Shown: piece by piece, positions 40,282-47,621 of the stretch
Layout of the letters: each line of letters starts with the position of its first letter
Position numbering within the stretch: position 1 is the stretch's first letter
Source: Halomonas sp. UBA3074
GTDB lineage: Bacteria; Pseudomonadota; Gammaproteobacteria; Pseudomonadales; Halomonadaceae
NCBI RefSeq assembly: GCF_002366715.1
Contig: NZ_DFBS01000045.1
Location: 124,001 to 188,000 of the forward strand
Direction: 5' to 3'
DNA: 64,000 nt
Position numbers and translations under genes: made by a program
The notes under the pieces: generated by a model
What the model was told of the DNA's origin: nothing
The model's input: the letters and a program-made list of their open reading frames with translations, nothing else
The model's database searches: none

Positions 40282-41403
40282 ATGCTCTCAGCTTCTCCCT
40301 TCCCGGTGAGCCCGCTTGCTTATGCGCTGATGTGCATAAGCTTGGGGGCGCCGCTGTTAGCGCTAAGTGACCCCACTCAGGCCGAAACGGACAGTGAGCC
40401 TGATGAGTTACCCGCGTTGGCGGCTGCCCGTGAGCAAGCCAGCGTGGTGGGAGTATCGTCAGGCGGCTACATGGCTACCCAGCTTGCGGTTGCTTGGCCC
40501 GAACGGTTTAGCGGCCTGGGCGTGCTGGCCGCCGGGCCTTGGAGTTGTGCCCAGGGATCGCTGAGTCTGGCTCTAAATCAATGCATGATGACGCGCCGCG
40601 GTGAGCCCTCGTTAGACGAACTGGAGAGCCGCCGCCAGCGTTACTTGGCGCTTGAGCAGGTCGGTAGCGCTGAAGACCTTCGCCAGCTGCGGGCTTATTT
40701 GTGGCACGGTGAAGCCGATGAGGTGGTTAAGCCTGTGCTGGGTGACCTGCTGGCCGAGCAGTGGGCACAGTGGTTAGCTTCTCCTGATCAGTTGCGTGTC
40801 GTACGCAGTGAGAATGTTGGCCATGGCTGGCCGGTGCGTTTGCCAAATGACACCTCGGTTTCGCCTGATACGTGGGGAGATTGCGGTCAGGGCGGTGGCA
40901 GCTTTTTATTGGCCTGCGATGAAGATATCGCTGGTGATATGTTGAGCTGGCTCTATCCCGAGCGCGAAAGCGCTGAAGCGAACGGCGAGCGGGCGGGGGA
41001 GTTAGTCGCGTTTGATCAGTCGGAATTTGCGGTAAAAGGGCTAGCCGACACGGGCTATGTGTTGATACCGCAAGGCTGTGAAGCGGGCGGCTGCCCAGTC
41101 ACATTGGCGCTGCACGGTTGCCAAATGAATGAAGCGGCAATTGGCGATACGTTCGTGCGTTACACCGGGCTAAATGCGTGGGCGGCCACGCATCAGCAAA
41201 TCGTGCTTTACCCCCAAGCGGAAAGCAGCATGGCGAACCCGCAAGGCTGCTGGGACTGGTGGGGATTTGCCGAAAGCACGTGGCAGCTCAGTCCTCAGCA
41301 CGATACGCGTAGCGGTACGCAAATTGGTGCATTAATGGCGATGTTGGATCGTTTACAAGCGGCTTCAGAGTCAGTTTCCTCGGAACAGACCTCATCAGAG
41401 TGA
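40282..41403 (+). CDS. PHB-depolymerase-like secreted esterase (Penicillium funiculosum type)
   Basis: 373 aa. A hydrophobic N-terminus (about 11-35) looks like a signal peptide. The nucleophile S59 in GVSSGGYMATQLA comes early; the acid is likely in YLWHGEADEVV and the base in ENVGHGWPV. The C-terminal part, LALHGCQMNEAAIG...TGLNAWAATHQQIVLYPQ...GCWDWWGF, matches the other half of an esterase fold, the circularly permuted order known from the fungal enzyme. Likely hydrolyses extracellular polyhydroxybutyrate or another polyester; feruloyl or acetyl esters cannot be excluded. No Shine-Dalgarno is obvious. Confidence 0.8.
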   Translation: MLSASPFPVSPLAYALMCISLGAPLLALSDPTQAETDSEPDELPALAAAREQASVVGVSSGGYMATQLAVAWPERFSGLGVLAAGPWSCAQGSLSLALNQCMMTRRGEPSLDELESRRQRYLALEQVGSAEDLRQLRAYLWHGEADEVVKPVLGDLLAEQWAQWLASPDQLRVVRSENVGHGWPVRLPNDTSVSPDTWGDCGQGGGSFLLACDEDIAGDMLSWLYPERESAEANGERAGELVAFDQSEFAVKGLADTGYVLIPQGCEAGGCPVTLALHGCQMNEAAIGDTFVRYTGLNAWAATHQQIVLYPQAESSMANPQGCWDWWGFAESTWQLSPQHDTRSGTQIGALMAMLDRLQAASESVSSEQTSSE

Positions 41404-41422
41404 CCCGCTTCACTGCCTGCGC

Positions 41423-42016
41423 TTAGCTACTCAGCGCTTTCTCTAGCGCTGACACTAATCCATGAGGCGTCGGGGAGTAGAGCACGCGTTGCAGAATATC
41501 GCCCTCGCGGTTGACTAAAAAAAGCGAGGCGCTGTGATCGATGGTGTACGCCATGGCTGAATCCGGTGCCTCGACTTTTCTCCATATAACGCCATAGCGC
41601 GACGCGACATCCTCAAGCTGCTCTTGGCTGCCTACTGCGCCGATGAATTCCTCGCCAAAAAAGTTCATGTATTCCTGCATGCGCTCAATCGTATCGCGCT
41701 CAGGGTCAACGGTGATCATAATCGGCACCACGCGCTCACGCTGTTGTTCTGAGAGCTGAGCCAACGCCTGACGCTTGACCGATTGCGTCATTGGGCAGAT
41801 ATCGGGGCAATAGGTATAGCCAAACGAAAGAATCGCAATTTGATCCTCCTCCAGCTGGGTCAATGAAAACTCCCCCTGGGTAGAGGGCATTTCCACAGGC
41901 CCGCCCACAGGCTCATCACTGCTGGCGGAGAATGCGTAGTGATAAAGGCCGATGCCACTCACCAGAAGCAGTACAGCGATGATCCCTGCGCCCAGCCATA
42001 ACTGTTTACGTGCCAT
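41423..42016 (-). CDS. SCO1/SenC family copper protein
   Basis: 197 aa. One N-terminal membrane helix (about 7-29) anchors a thioredoxin-like domain with the copper ligands C70 and C74 in YCPDICPMT and H161 in IDHSASLFL. SCO proteins deliver copper to the CuA site of cytochrome oxidase or act as thiol reductases. It follows, with a 5-nt gap, the unknown membrane-anchored gene at 42022-42525 on the same strand. Confidence 0.93.
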   Translation of the reverse strand: MARKQLWLGAGIIAVLLLVSGIGLYHYAFSASSDEPVGGPVEMPSTQGEFSLTQLEEDQIAILSFGYTYCPDICPMTQSVKRQALAQLSEQQRERVVPIMITVDPERDTIERMQEYMNFFGEEFIGAVGSQEQLEDVASRYGVIWRKVEAPDSAMAYTIDHSASLFLVNREGDILQRVLYSPTPHGLVSALEKALSS

Positions 42017-42021
42017 GTGCG

Positions 42022-42525
42022 TTAACTCCGAATCACGTCAAAATCGAACCAACTGCCTACTTTGCCTTCTGCGGTCTCGAGTATGACACGCGCGCGCCAA
42101 GGCATAACGGTTTGGGTGCAAATCCCTACTTGCCCCTGGCCCTTAAACTGGCCGGGTGTGCTGGCGCTGAGCGCAAAGCGGTGCAGCCCTAGATCCATAT
42201 CGCGACCCACAAAATCAACATCCACCTGCGTGGCCGTCACGCCATCAACCTCGACTTCCAGTGGTAGTATCTCTAATGCATCAATGTTTCCGCTGGCTTG
42301 CACGCTTAAAGTGATGCGTCCCCTATCACCCAACGTGGCTGAACAAGGAGCAGCATGCAAGTTGCAGCTGGCAGCGGGCGGAAACCAGGTCACATCGCTA
42401 TCGCGGTGCAGCCAATGGGCAAAGGCATACCATGCACAGGCCGCCAGCGCTAAACCAGTCACGAGTATCAGTACCCTTAAGGCAGGAAAGCCTGCCGGGG
42501 GTGCAGGTTTTGGTATTATCTTCAT
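42022..42525 (-). CDS. Membrane-anchored protein of unknown function, SCO1 partner
   Basis: 167 aa. One helix (about 16-36), then a beta-rich periplasmic domain. I do not recognise a named domain. Candidate metal ligands stand out: C54 and C61; M110 and H115 in GRDMDLGLHRFALSA; C136 and M141 in GICTQTVMPWRARV. With the SCO1 gene 5 nt downstream, a role in copper delivery or oxidase assembly is a reasonable inference. Start ATG 42525 is chosen because the frame upstream (to 42642) is not protein-like; no strong Shine-Dalgarno is visible, so the start is uncertain. Confidence 0.7.
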   Translation of the reverse strand: MKIIPKPAPPAGFPALRVLILVTGLALAACAWYAFAHWLHRDSDVTWFPPAASCNLHAAPCSATLGDRGRITLSVQASGNIDALEILPLEVEVDGVTATQVDVDFVGRDMDLGLHRFALSASTPGQFKGQGQVGICTQTVMPWRARVILETAEGKVGSWFDFDVIRS

Positions 42526-42631
42526 GGCAGAATAATCACTACGCAAGCCGTGAGGCGGGGTGTTGACGCCATGGTAACAGCAATCGTGCCGATATCGCTG
42601 TGCTGGGATGTCGCAGGCAAAAGGGAACCTT

Positions 42632-43546
42632 ATGGAGAGCATTACAGGCGCGTTAGGGCCCCTGTTTTTATTGATTTTATTGGGCGCCGTACTCGGCTAT
42701 TGGCGTTGGCCCAGCGATACCTTTTGGCCCCAAATGGAGCGGATGATCTATTTTGTGCTGTTCCCTGCCATGCTGGTAGGCACTTTGGCGACGGCCGATG
42801 TCAGCCAAGTCCCGGTCGGCCGTTTGGCCTTTGTATTACTGAGTGCGATGGCGTTGTTTGGCTTACTGCTTTGGTGTTTCCGTGGTTGGCTTCAGCTAAC
42901 GCCCGCTGGCTTTACCTCTGTGTTTCAAGGGGCGGTGCGCTTTAATACCTATGTGGGGGTGGCGGGTGCTGCAGCCCTGCACGGCAGCCTGGGGGCGACG
43001 ACGGCAGCGGTTGCTGTGGCGCTGATGGTGCCGGTTGTCAATATGATGTGTGTGGCCAGTTTTGTTGCCGCCGGCACGCTGGGCGGCGGCAGCGTCGGTA
43101 AAAGCGTGATGGCATTGATTAAAAACCCGCTGATCCTGGCCTGCCTAGCGGGCATTGGCCTGAATCTTTCCGGTATCGGCTTGCCGGGCTGGAGCCAAGC
43201 TACGGTCGAACTACTGGGGGGCGCAGCGTTGCCGCTGGGACTGGTAGCGGTAGGTGTGGCGCTGCGCCCCATGGCGCTATTACGCATTGACCGCGGCGTG
43301 CTGGCCACCAATAGCGTTAAGCTGTTGTTGATGCCTGCGTTAGTATTAGCGCTGGCCTGGGGGCTACAGCTGGATCCGGTCAGCCGCGATGTGGCACTGC
43401 TTTTTGCCGCGCTGCCCACCGCTACTTCCGCTTATATTTTAGCCCGCCAATTGGGGGGCGACGCTGAACTGATGGCCGCCATTATTACCGGCCAAACCCT
43501 ATTAGCCATGCTGACGCTGCCCTTCTGGCTGCGATTGGTAAGCTGA
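42632..43546 (+). CDS. AEC family permease
   Basis: 304 aa, about ten transmembrane helices in two repeats of five, as in the auxin efflux carrier family. Typical segments: LIYFVLFPAMLVGTLATADV-like first crossing, FQGAVRFNTYVGVAGAAALHG, KNPLILACLAGIGLNLSGIGLP and ALPTATSAYILARQLGGDAELMAAIITGQTLLAMLTLPFWL. Bacterial members export or import malate, malonate and similar acids; the substrate here is unknown. Divergent from the SCO1 pair. AAGGGA precedes ATG 42632. Confidence 0.9.
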   Translation: MESITGALGPLFLLILLGAVLGYWRWPSDTFWPQMERMIYFVLFPAMLVGTLATADVSQVPVGRLAFVLLSAMALFGLLLWCFRGWLQLTPAGFTSVFQGAVRFNTYVGVAGAAALHGSLGATTAAVAVALMVPVVNMMCVASFVAAGTLGGGSVGKSVMALIKNPLILACLAGIGLNLSGIGLPGWSQATVELLGGAALPLGLVAVGVALRPMALLRIDRGVLATNSVKLLLMPALVLALAWGLQLDPVSRDVALLFAALPTATSAYILARQLGGDAELMAAIITGQTLLAMLTLPFWLRLVS

Positions 43547-43590
43547 TCAATGCCTAGAAAGACAGTAAATAAAAAATATTCGTATTTGTA

Positions 43591-43619
43591 TTGACGGGGT
43601 AAATGAGAATTATTATAGT
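43591..43619 (+). promoter_or_regulatory. Sigma70 promoter overlapped by a Fur-box-like sequence
   Basis: TTGACG (43591-43596), a 17-nt spacer and TATAGT (43614-43619) make a strong promoter. The spacer and -10 carry AAATGAGAATTATTATAG (about 43601-43618); aligned to the 19-bp Fur consensus from 43599, 14 of 19 bases agree. Fur bound here would block RNA polymerase in iron-replete cells. The predicted transcript start is about 43626. Confidence 0.6.
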
Positions 43620-43625
43620 GTGATT

Positions 43626-43768
43626 GTCAGCGTTTGATGAGACGCTGGCAACCACGACAGCTGTTGATTTCAGCGTCAGCGTCAGCGCCAGTTTGCTGTC
43701 ATGGTTTCTCCCTCTCATTGCTAGTCACGGTCTTTTTTGCCGCTCCCTTGGAGCGGCTTTCTTTTTTC
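43626..43768 (+). ncRNA. Candidate iron-responsive small RNA
   Basis: About 140 nt between the promoter at 43591 and the terminator at 43739-43768, in the gap between an AEC permease and the convergent trmB. The 5' end at the predicted start folds into an 8-bp hairpin (43626-43633 with 43642-43649, one G-U). Three direct TCAGCG units follow at 43670-43687, then an open stretch (about 43703-43730, including CTCTCATTGC) before the terminator, the place where RyhB/PrrF-type RNAs carry their pairing region. Open frames here are short, low complexity and overlap the terminator. Not matched to a known family. Confidence 0.5.
43739..43768 (+). terminator. Intrinsic terminator of the candidate small RNA
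   Basis: Perfect 8-bp GC-rich stem GCCGCTCC/GGAGCGGC with a CTT loop, then TTTCTTTTTT. The T-rich side is on the plus strand only. It opens a pure pyrimidine tract of almost 40 nt (43758-43794). Confidence 0.85.
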
Positions 43769-43850
43769 CTTTCTTTTTTTCTTCTCTTTTTCTCAAATAC
43801 GCCCTTTTATGGATCCCTGCCTCCCACTGCCAGTGGCGTTAAAATAAGCG

Positions 43851-44600
43851 TTACCCTTCCCGACGATAAATCAGATCCCAGACGCCGTGGCCGAGCTTTT
43901 CGCCGCGGGCTTCAAACTTGGTCAGCGGGCGGAAAGCGGGGCGCGGCACGTAAGGCGCGGTCTCAGCCGTTGCGGTGTTGGCGTAGCCGGGGGCGGCTTC
44001 CATCACTTCCGCCATCCACTCGGCGTAGGCTTCCCAGTCGGTGGCCATGTGGAACGTACCGCCGGGCTTGAGGCGTGTGCGAATCAGCTCCACGAACGCA
44101 GGCTGGACGATGCGTCGCTTGTGGTGCTTCTTCTTCGGCCACGGGTCGGGGAAGAACAGCTGCAGCGTGGTCAGCGAGCCTTCGGGCAAGCACTGCTCCA
44201 GCACTTCCAGGGCGTCTTCACGGTAAACGCGCAGGTTGGTCAGGCCGCGTTTGTCCACTTCATCGAGCAGTTTGCCAACGCCGGGGGCGTGCACTTCGAT
44301 TCCGATAAAGTCGGTATTGGGATGAGTTTCAGCCTGCTCGATCAGCGAGTTACCCATGCCAAAGCCAATTTCCACCACGCGGGGAGCTTGGCGGCCAAAC
44401 AGGGCGTCTAAATCCTGGCGGCCATCGGCTATGGTCAGCCCAAGCCGCGGCCACACGTCTTCCAGGCCGCGGTTTTGGGCTTGGGTCATGCGCCCGGCGC
44501 GAATCACATAGCTTTTAATGCCCCGGCGGTGCAGCGGCGCCTCGGCACTTTCGGGGCCAGTGGTGCTGCTCTCGGGCGCGGTGTCGTTCGTATCGGTCAT
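43851..44600 (-). CDS. trmB: tRNA (guanine-N7-)-methyltransferase
   Basis: 249 aa. Methylates G46 in the variable loop of tRNA. SAM-binding VVEIGFGMGNSLIEQA (about 75-90), FIGIEVHAPGVGKLL and the family signature FFPDPWPKKKHHKRRIVQPAFV are clear. The first 25 residues are a low-complexity acidic/Thr-Ser leader typical of halophile variants. Downstream of thiG (12-nt gap), probably the end of a thiS-thiG-trmB transcript. Confidence 0.96.
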   Translation of the reverse strand: MTDTNDTAPESSTTGPESAEAPLHRRGIKSYVIRAGRMTQAQNRGLEDVWPRLGLTIADGRQDLDALFGRQAPRVVEIGFGMGNSLIEQAETHPNTDFIGIEVHAPGVGKLLDEVDKRGLTNLRVYREDALEVLEQCLPEGSLTTLQLFFPDPWPKKKHHKRRIVQPAFVELIRTRLKPGGTFHMATDWEAYAEWMAEVMEAAPGYANTATAETAPYVPRPAFRPLTKFEARGEKLGHGVWDLIYRREG

Positions 44601-44612
44601 GGTGTCTCTGTA

Positions 44613-45407
44613 TCAGCCGTTAATCCGGCCTGCAAAAGGCGAAGAGGGATCGGCGCTTTGGCGGCGCGGCATGCGGCCGGCCAAGAACGCATCGCGGCCA
44701 GCTTCAACGGCTAGCTTCATGGCGTTGGCCATGCGCAGCGGGTCGCGGGCGTGGGCAATGGCGCTGTTGAGCAGCACGCCGTCGCAGCCAAGCTCCATGG
44801 CCATGGCGGCATCGGAGGCCGTGCCAATGCCTGCATCCACCAGGACCGGCACGCTGCTCTGCTCCACGATCAGGCGAACGTTGTGCGGGTTTTGAATGCC
44901 GTGGCCTGAACCAATCAGCGAGCCCAGCGGCATGATGGCGCAGCAGCCCATGGCTTCCAGTTCCCGTGCCACAATCGGGTCATCGCTGGTGTACACCATC
45001 ACGTCGAAACCGTCGGCCAGCAGGGTTTCCGCAGCTTTGAGCGTCTCGACCACGTTGGGGTAGAGCGTGTGATCGTCGCCGAGCACTTCCAGCTTTACGA
45101 GGTTGTGGCCATCCAGCAGCTCGCGGGCTAAGCGGCAGGTGCGCACGGCATCTTTCGCGTTGTAGCAGCCAGCGGTATTGGGCAGCAGGGTGTACTGCTT
45201 GGGCGAGATCGCATCGAGCAGGTTCGGCGCATCGGCATCTTGGCCAAGATTGGTGCGGCGCACGGCAAACGTGACGATTTCGGCACCGCTCTGGGCAATG
45301 GCAGCACCGGTTTCGATAAAGTCTTTGTACTTGCCGGTACCCACTAACAGGCGCGAGCTAAAATCACGTCCGGCAATGGTGAGCGGTTTATCAGTCAGTT
45401 GCGTCAT
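44613..45407 (-). CDS. thiG: Thiazole synthase
   Basis: 264 aa TIM-barrel enzyme that builds the thiazole phosphate of thiamine from deoxyxylulose phosphate, dehydroglycine and ThiS thiocarboxylate. Seen: FSSRLLVGTGKY, NLVKLEVLGDDHTLYPN with the Schiff-base lysine, PLGSLIGSGHGIQNP and VPVLVDAGIGTASDAAMAMELGCDGVLLNSAIAHA. ATG 45407 with AAGGA is used; an in-frame codon at 45428 lies between the genes. Directly downstream of thiS. Confidence 0.96.
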   Translation of the reverse strand: MTQLTDKPLTIAGRDFSSRLLVGTGKYKDFIETGAAIAQSGAEIVTFAVRRTNLGQDADAPNLLDAISPKQYTLLPNTAGCYNAKDAVRTCRLARELLDGHNLVKLEVLGDDHTLYPNVVETLKAAETLLADGFDVMVYTSDDPIVARELEAMGCCAIMPLGSLIGSGHGIQNPHNVRLIVEQSSVPVLVDAGIGTASDAAMAMELGCDGVLLNSAIAHARDPLRMANAMKLAVEAGRDAFLAGRMPRRQSADPSSPFAGRING

Positions 45408-45434
45408 AGCGATTCCTTGAAAAAGCACCGGCAG

Positions 45435-45656
45435 CTAGCCGCCGCCAATAGCGTGGACCACTTCGATCTGGTCGCCTGCGGCCAGCGGTGTCGCGGCCAG
45501 TTGGCTCTTGGGCACAATCTGTTCGTTGATTTCGACAGCGATACGACGCCCACCCAGCCCAAGCTGTTCGACTAAGTCAGCAGCGGTAAGGCCAGCGGTC
45601 ATGGCGTAAGGTTCGCCGTTGAGCGTAAGCTGTATCGACTCATTGGGGGTAGACAT
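45435..45656 (-). CDS. thiS: Sulfur carrier protein ThiS
   Basis: 73 aa ubiquitin-like protein ending in Gly-Gly-Gly (AIGGG), whose C-terminal glycine is converted to the thiocarboxylate that donates sulfur to ThiG. Start ATG 45656 (MSTPNESIQLTLNGEPY) is preferred over 45686. Followed by thiG after 27 nt. No TPP riboswitch is recognisable upstream. Confidence 0.93.
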   Translation of the reverse strand: MSTPNESIQLTLNGEPYAMTAGLTAADLVEQLGLGGRRIAVEINEQIVPKSQLAATPLAAGDQIEVVHAIGGG

Positions 45657-45798
45657 AAACAGTAAGCTTCCCTGTGGATGAGGCAAAACGGCCTCTATTG
45701 TAGCGGTTTCGACCCGTGCAAGGTATGCAACGGGGTGAATATCTCAATGATTAACGGCGCGGCGATTCGCCGCCAACATAGGTGAAAAGGAGTAGGGC

Positions 45799-46179
45799 GT
45801 GCAGCGAATCGACAAGCTGTGGTGGTGTGTGGTGGCGCTTTCGGGGGCAACCATGGTGATGCTGGGAGCTTACGCCGCCCACGGGTTAGCGGCACACACC
45901 AGCGCAGCGATGGTAGATATCGTAGAAACCGGCGTGCGCTACCAGGCGTGGCATACGCTAGCCATGCTGGCGGTGCTTGTTTGGCGCAGCCACCGTCCCC
46001 ACCCCGGCCAGCAGATTGTGCTGGCACTGTGGGCGCTAGGCATGCTGGCCTTTGCCGGTTCGCTCTACCTAATGGCGCTGGCCGGGCTGAGCGTGGGCAT
46101 CGTGACGCCGATCGGCGGGCTGCTGCTGATGGTCGGTTGGCTTTCCCTGGGCGTCACGGCGCTGCTAAGCCGCTCTTAA
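45799..46179 (+). CDS. DUF423 family membrane protein
   Basis: 126 aa, four transmembrane helices (about 9-30, 46-61, 72-92, 98-121). LGAYAAHGL near 23, VETGVRYQAWHTLAMLA near 43-59 and the C-terminal GGLLLMVGWLSLGVTAL are typical of DUF423. Function unknown. The start is GTG at 45799 with a strong AAAAGGAG. Converges with the glutaredoxin-MauE gene, 12 nt apart. Confidence 0.9.
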   Translation: MQRIDKLWWCVVALSGATMVMLGAYAAHGLAAHTSAAMVDIVETGVRYQAWHTLAMLAVLVWRSHRPHPGQQIVLALWALGMLAFAGSLYLMALAGLSVGIVTPIGGLLLMVGWLSLGVTALLSRS

Positions 46180-46191
46180 TCGTCACGGGCG

Positions 46192-46947
46192 CTAGCCCCA
46201 CAGCATGCGCAGCGGCATCCACAGACCCATGCCGATCATCACCAGGTTTTCGGTGAGCGAGACAAAGCCCAGCGGCACGTTGCTGTTACCGCCGACACAG
46301 GCGCACTTGAGTTCGCGCTTGTCGATATACACGGCCTTAAACACCGAGACCGCGCCCACCGTGCCGACGAATAGCGCCAGCGGTGCGGCTACCCAAATCA
46401 GCGTGCCGGCCAGCATTAAAAGCCCCGCGGCGGTTTCGGCGTAGGGGTACACATAGCTGTAGGGCACGTAGCGCTGGGCGAGCAGGTCGTAGTTGAGAAA
46501 CATGGTGCTAAAGCTCTCGGTATCCTGCAGTTTTTGTAGGCCCAGCAGCACCATCGCGGTCGCAACGGCGTACTCTGGCATACGCGCCGTGAACAGTGTG
46601 CCCTGGGCTGCCCAGCTCACCGCCAAGCCAATCAACAACGCAACGGCAAAAATGGCCAGCACCGGGCGGTAGGTGGTCTCTTTGGCATTGGGAACGCTCA
46701 TCCCCAGGTGTGCGCGCAAATCTTCGTAGCCGCCGATCCGTTCGCCGTCGATATATACCTGCGGCGTGGTATCGACGTTTTCCTGCTCCTTGAACGCGTC
46801 GATCTGCTCCCGGGAAGTCAGGGTATGGTCGTCCACCGCGTAGCCTTTGCGTTTGAGCAAGCTGACGGTTTTCAAACCAAACGGGCACATGTGCGCGGCG
46901 GTTTTCATCCGATACACCTGTGCGGTGTGAGAGGTCGTTGCTGCCAT
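46192..46947 (-). CDS. Glutaredoxin-MauE fusion membrane protein
   Basis: 251 aa. N-terminal glutaredoxin-like domain (about 10-85) with AAHMCPFGLKTVSLLKRKGY, a single-cysteine CPFG instead of CPYC, plus TTPQVYIDGERIGGYEDL, the usual glutathione-binding strand. The C-terminal half has four helices of the MauE/DoxX type (about 97-115, 126-145, 175-205, 225-248) and KCACVGGNSNVPLGFVSLTENLVM, the MauE cysteine motif. Such proteins move reducing equivalents across the membrane or help mature periplasmic metal proteins. Very strong Shine-Dalgarno GGAGG before ATG 46947. Divergent from the DUF411 gene. Confidence 0.85.
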   Translation of the reverse strand: MAATTSHTAQVYRMKTAAHMCPFGLKTVSLLKRKGYAVDDHTLTSREQIDAFKEQENVDTTPQVYIDGERIGGYEDLRAHLGMSVPNAKETTYRPVLAIFAVALLIGLAVSWAAQGTLFTARMPEYAVATAMVLLGLQKLQDTESFSTMFLNYDLLAQRYVPYSYVYPYAETAAGLLMLAGTLIWVAAPLALFVGTVGAVSVFKAVYIDKRELKCACVGGNSNVPLGFVSLTENLVMIGMGLWMPLRMLWG

Positions 46948-47047
46948 GATCAGCCTCCTTGTCGTCTCATTACCAACATTCGCTTTTAGCATAGAACCCG
47001 GTGCCGCCCATAGGTCAAACACCAGAGCTGATGGTGTCATGGTGGGC

Positions 47048-47078
47048 TTGACCTGCGGGCAACCCCTAGGTGATAAGC
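47048..47078 (+). promoter_or_regulatory. MerR/CueR-type promoter upstream of the DUF411 gene
   Basis: TTGACC (47048-47053) and a -10-like ATAAGC (47073-47078) are separated by 19 nt, the over-long spacer of MerR-family promoters. Between them lies a 21-bp dyad (47051-47071) of the form ACCT-N2-GGG-N3-CCC-N2-AGGT. CueR operators have the same 21-bp length and the same ACCT...AGGT ends. A copper-responsive MerR activator is the obvious candidate; no merR gene is in the window. Confidence 0.6.
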
Positions 47079-47126
47079 TCGGGTGAGTGAACGCTTTGAT
47101 GAAGGTAAACGTTGTTGGAGATCAAT

Positions 47127-47567
47127 ATGAAACGTAACGCTACGGCACTGCTGGCAGCTGGTGCACTAATGTTAGGCGCCGCAACGGCCCAAGCGGCGCT
47201 ACCGGATGAGGCGAAGCTGTATAAAAACCCGCAATGCGGCTGCTGCGATGAGTACGCGCGTCACCTTGAAGCGCTGGGCGTGGACGTCACCATCATCGAT
47301 GACGTCGAGCTGGGCGATATCAAACAGCAGGCGGGCGTGCCTTACGGCATGGGCTCTTGCCACACCATCGAAATCGGTAACTATTGGATTGAAGGGCACG
47401 TGCCGATGGAAGCGCTTGAGGCGCTTTTCGAACAGCAGCCGGATGTGGATGGCATTGGCTTAGCCGGTATGCCGATCGGTACACCGGGCATGCCAGGGCC
47501 TCAGAGCGAGCCCTACCACGTCTATACGTTCAGTGACCAAGACGCCCAGCCGTTTATGACGCTGTAA
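47127..47567 (+). CDS. DUF411 family periplasmic metal-binding protein
   Basis: 146 aa. Signal peptide 1-24 (ending AQA) before ALPDEAKLYKNPQCGCCDEYARHLEALG. CGCC near 36-39 and the later GVPYGMGSCHTIEIGNYWIEGHVP are the conserved cysteine/methionine/histidine features of DUF411, often linked with copper handling. ATG 47127 has GGAG upstream; a codon at 47112 is less likely. The MerR-type promoter just before it supports metal-induced expression. Confidence 0.88.
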   Translation: MKRNATALLAAGALMLGAATAQAALPDEAKLYKNPQCGCCDEYARHLEALGVDVTIIDDVELGDIKQQAGVPYGMGSCHTIEIGNYWIEGHVPMEALEALFEQQPDVDGIGLAGMPIGTPGMPGPQSEPYHVYTFSDQDAQPFMTL

Positions 47568-47583
47568 ACGAGTAGGCCCTGTT

Positions 47584-47614
47584 AAGTGACGGGCTTCCTG
47601 TCGGCGCGTCACTT
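47584..47614. terminator. Possible terminator hairpin between DUF411 and mocA
   Basis: 8-bp stem AAGTGACG/CGTCACTT with a 15-nt loop, located between two convergent genes. No long T-run, so this is a weak call. Confidence 0.4.
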
Positions 47615-47621
47615 CTTGTGA

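Noticed and set aside
43634..44071. 145-codon plus-strand frame running from the small-RNA region into trmB
   Set aside because: It reads through the terminator and pyrimidine tract, ends antisense to trmB, and has no Shine-Dalgarno or protein-like pattern.
45657..45798. Possible TPP riboswitch before thiS
   Set aside because: None of the conserved THI-box segments (CTGAGA, ACCTGATCTGG-like) is present on the minus strand.
47112..47126. Earlier start for the DUF411 gene
   Set aside because: It would place charged residues before the signal peptide and lacks a Shine-Dalgarno; ATG 47127 is better placed.
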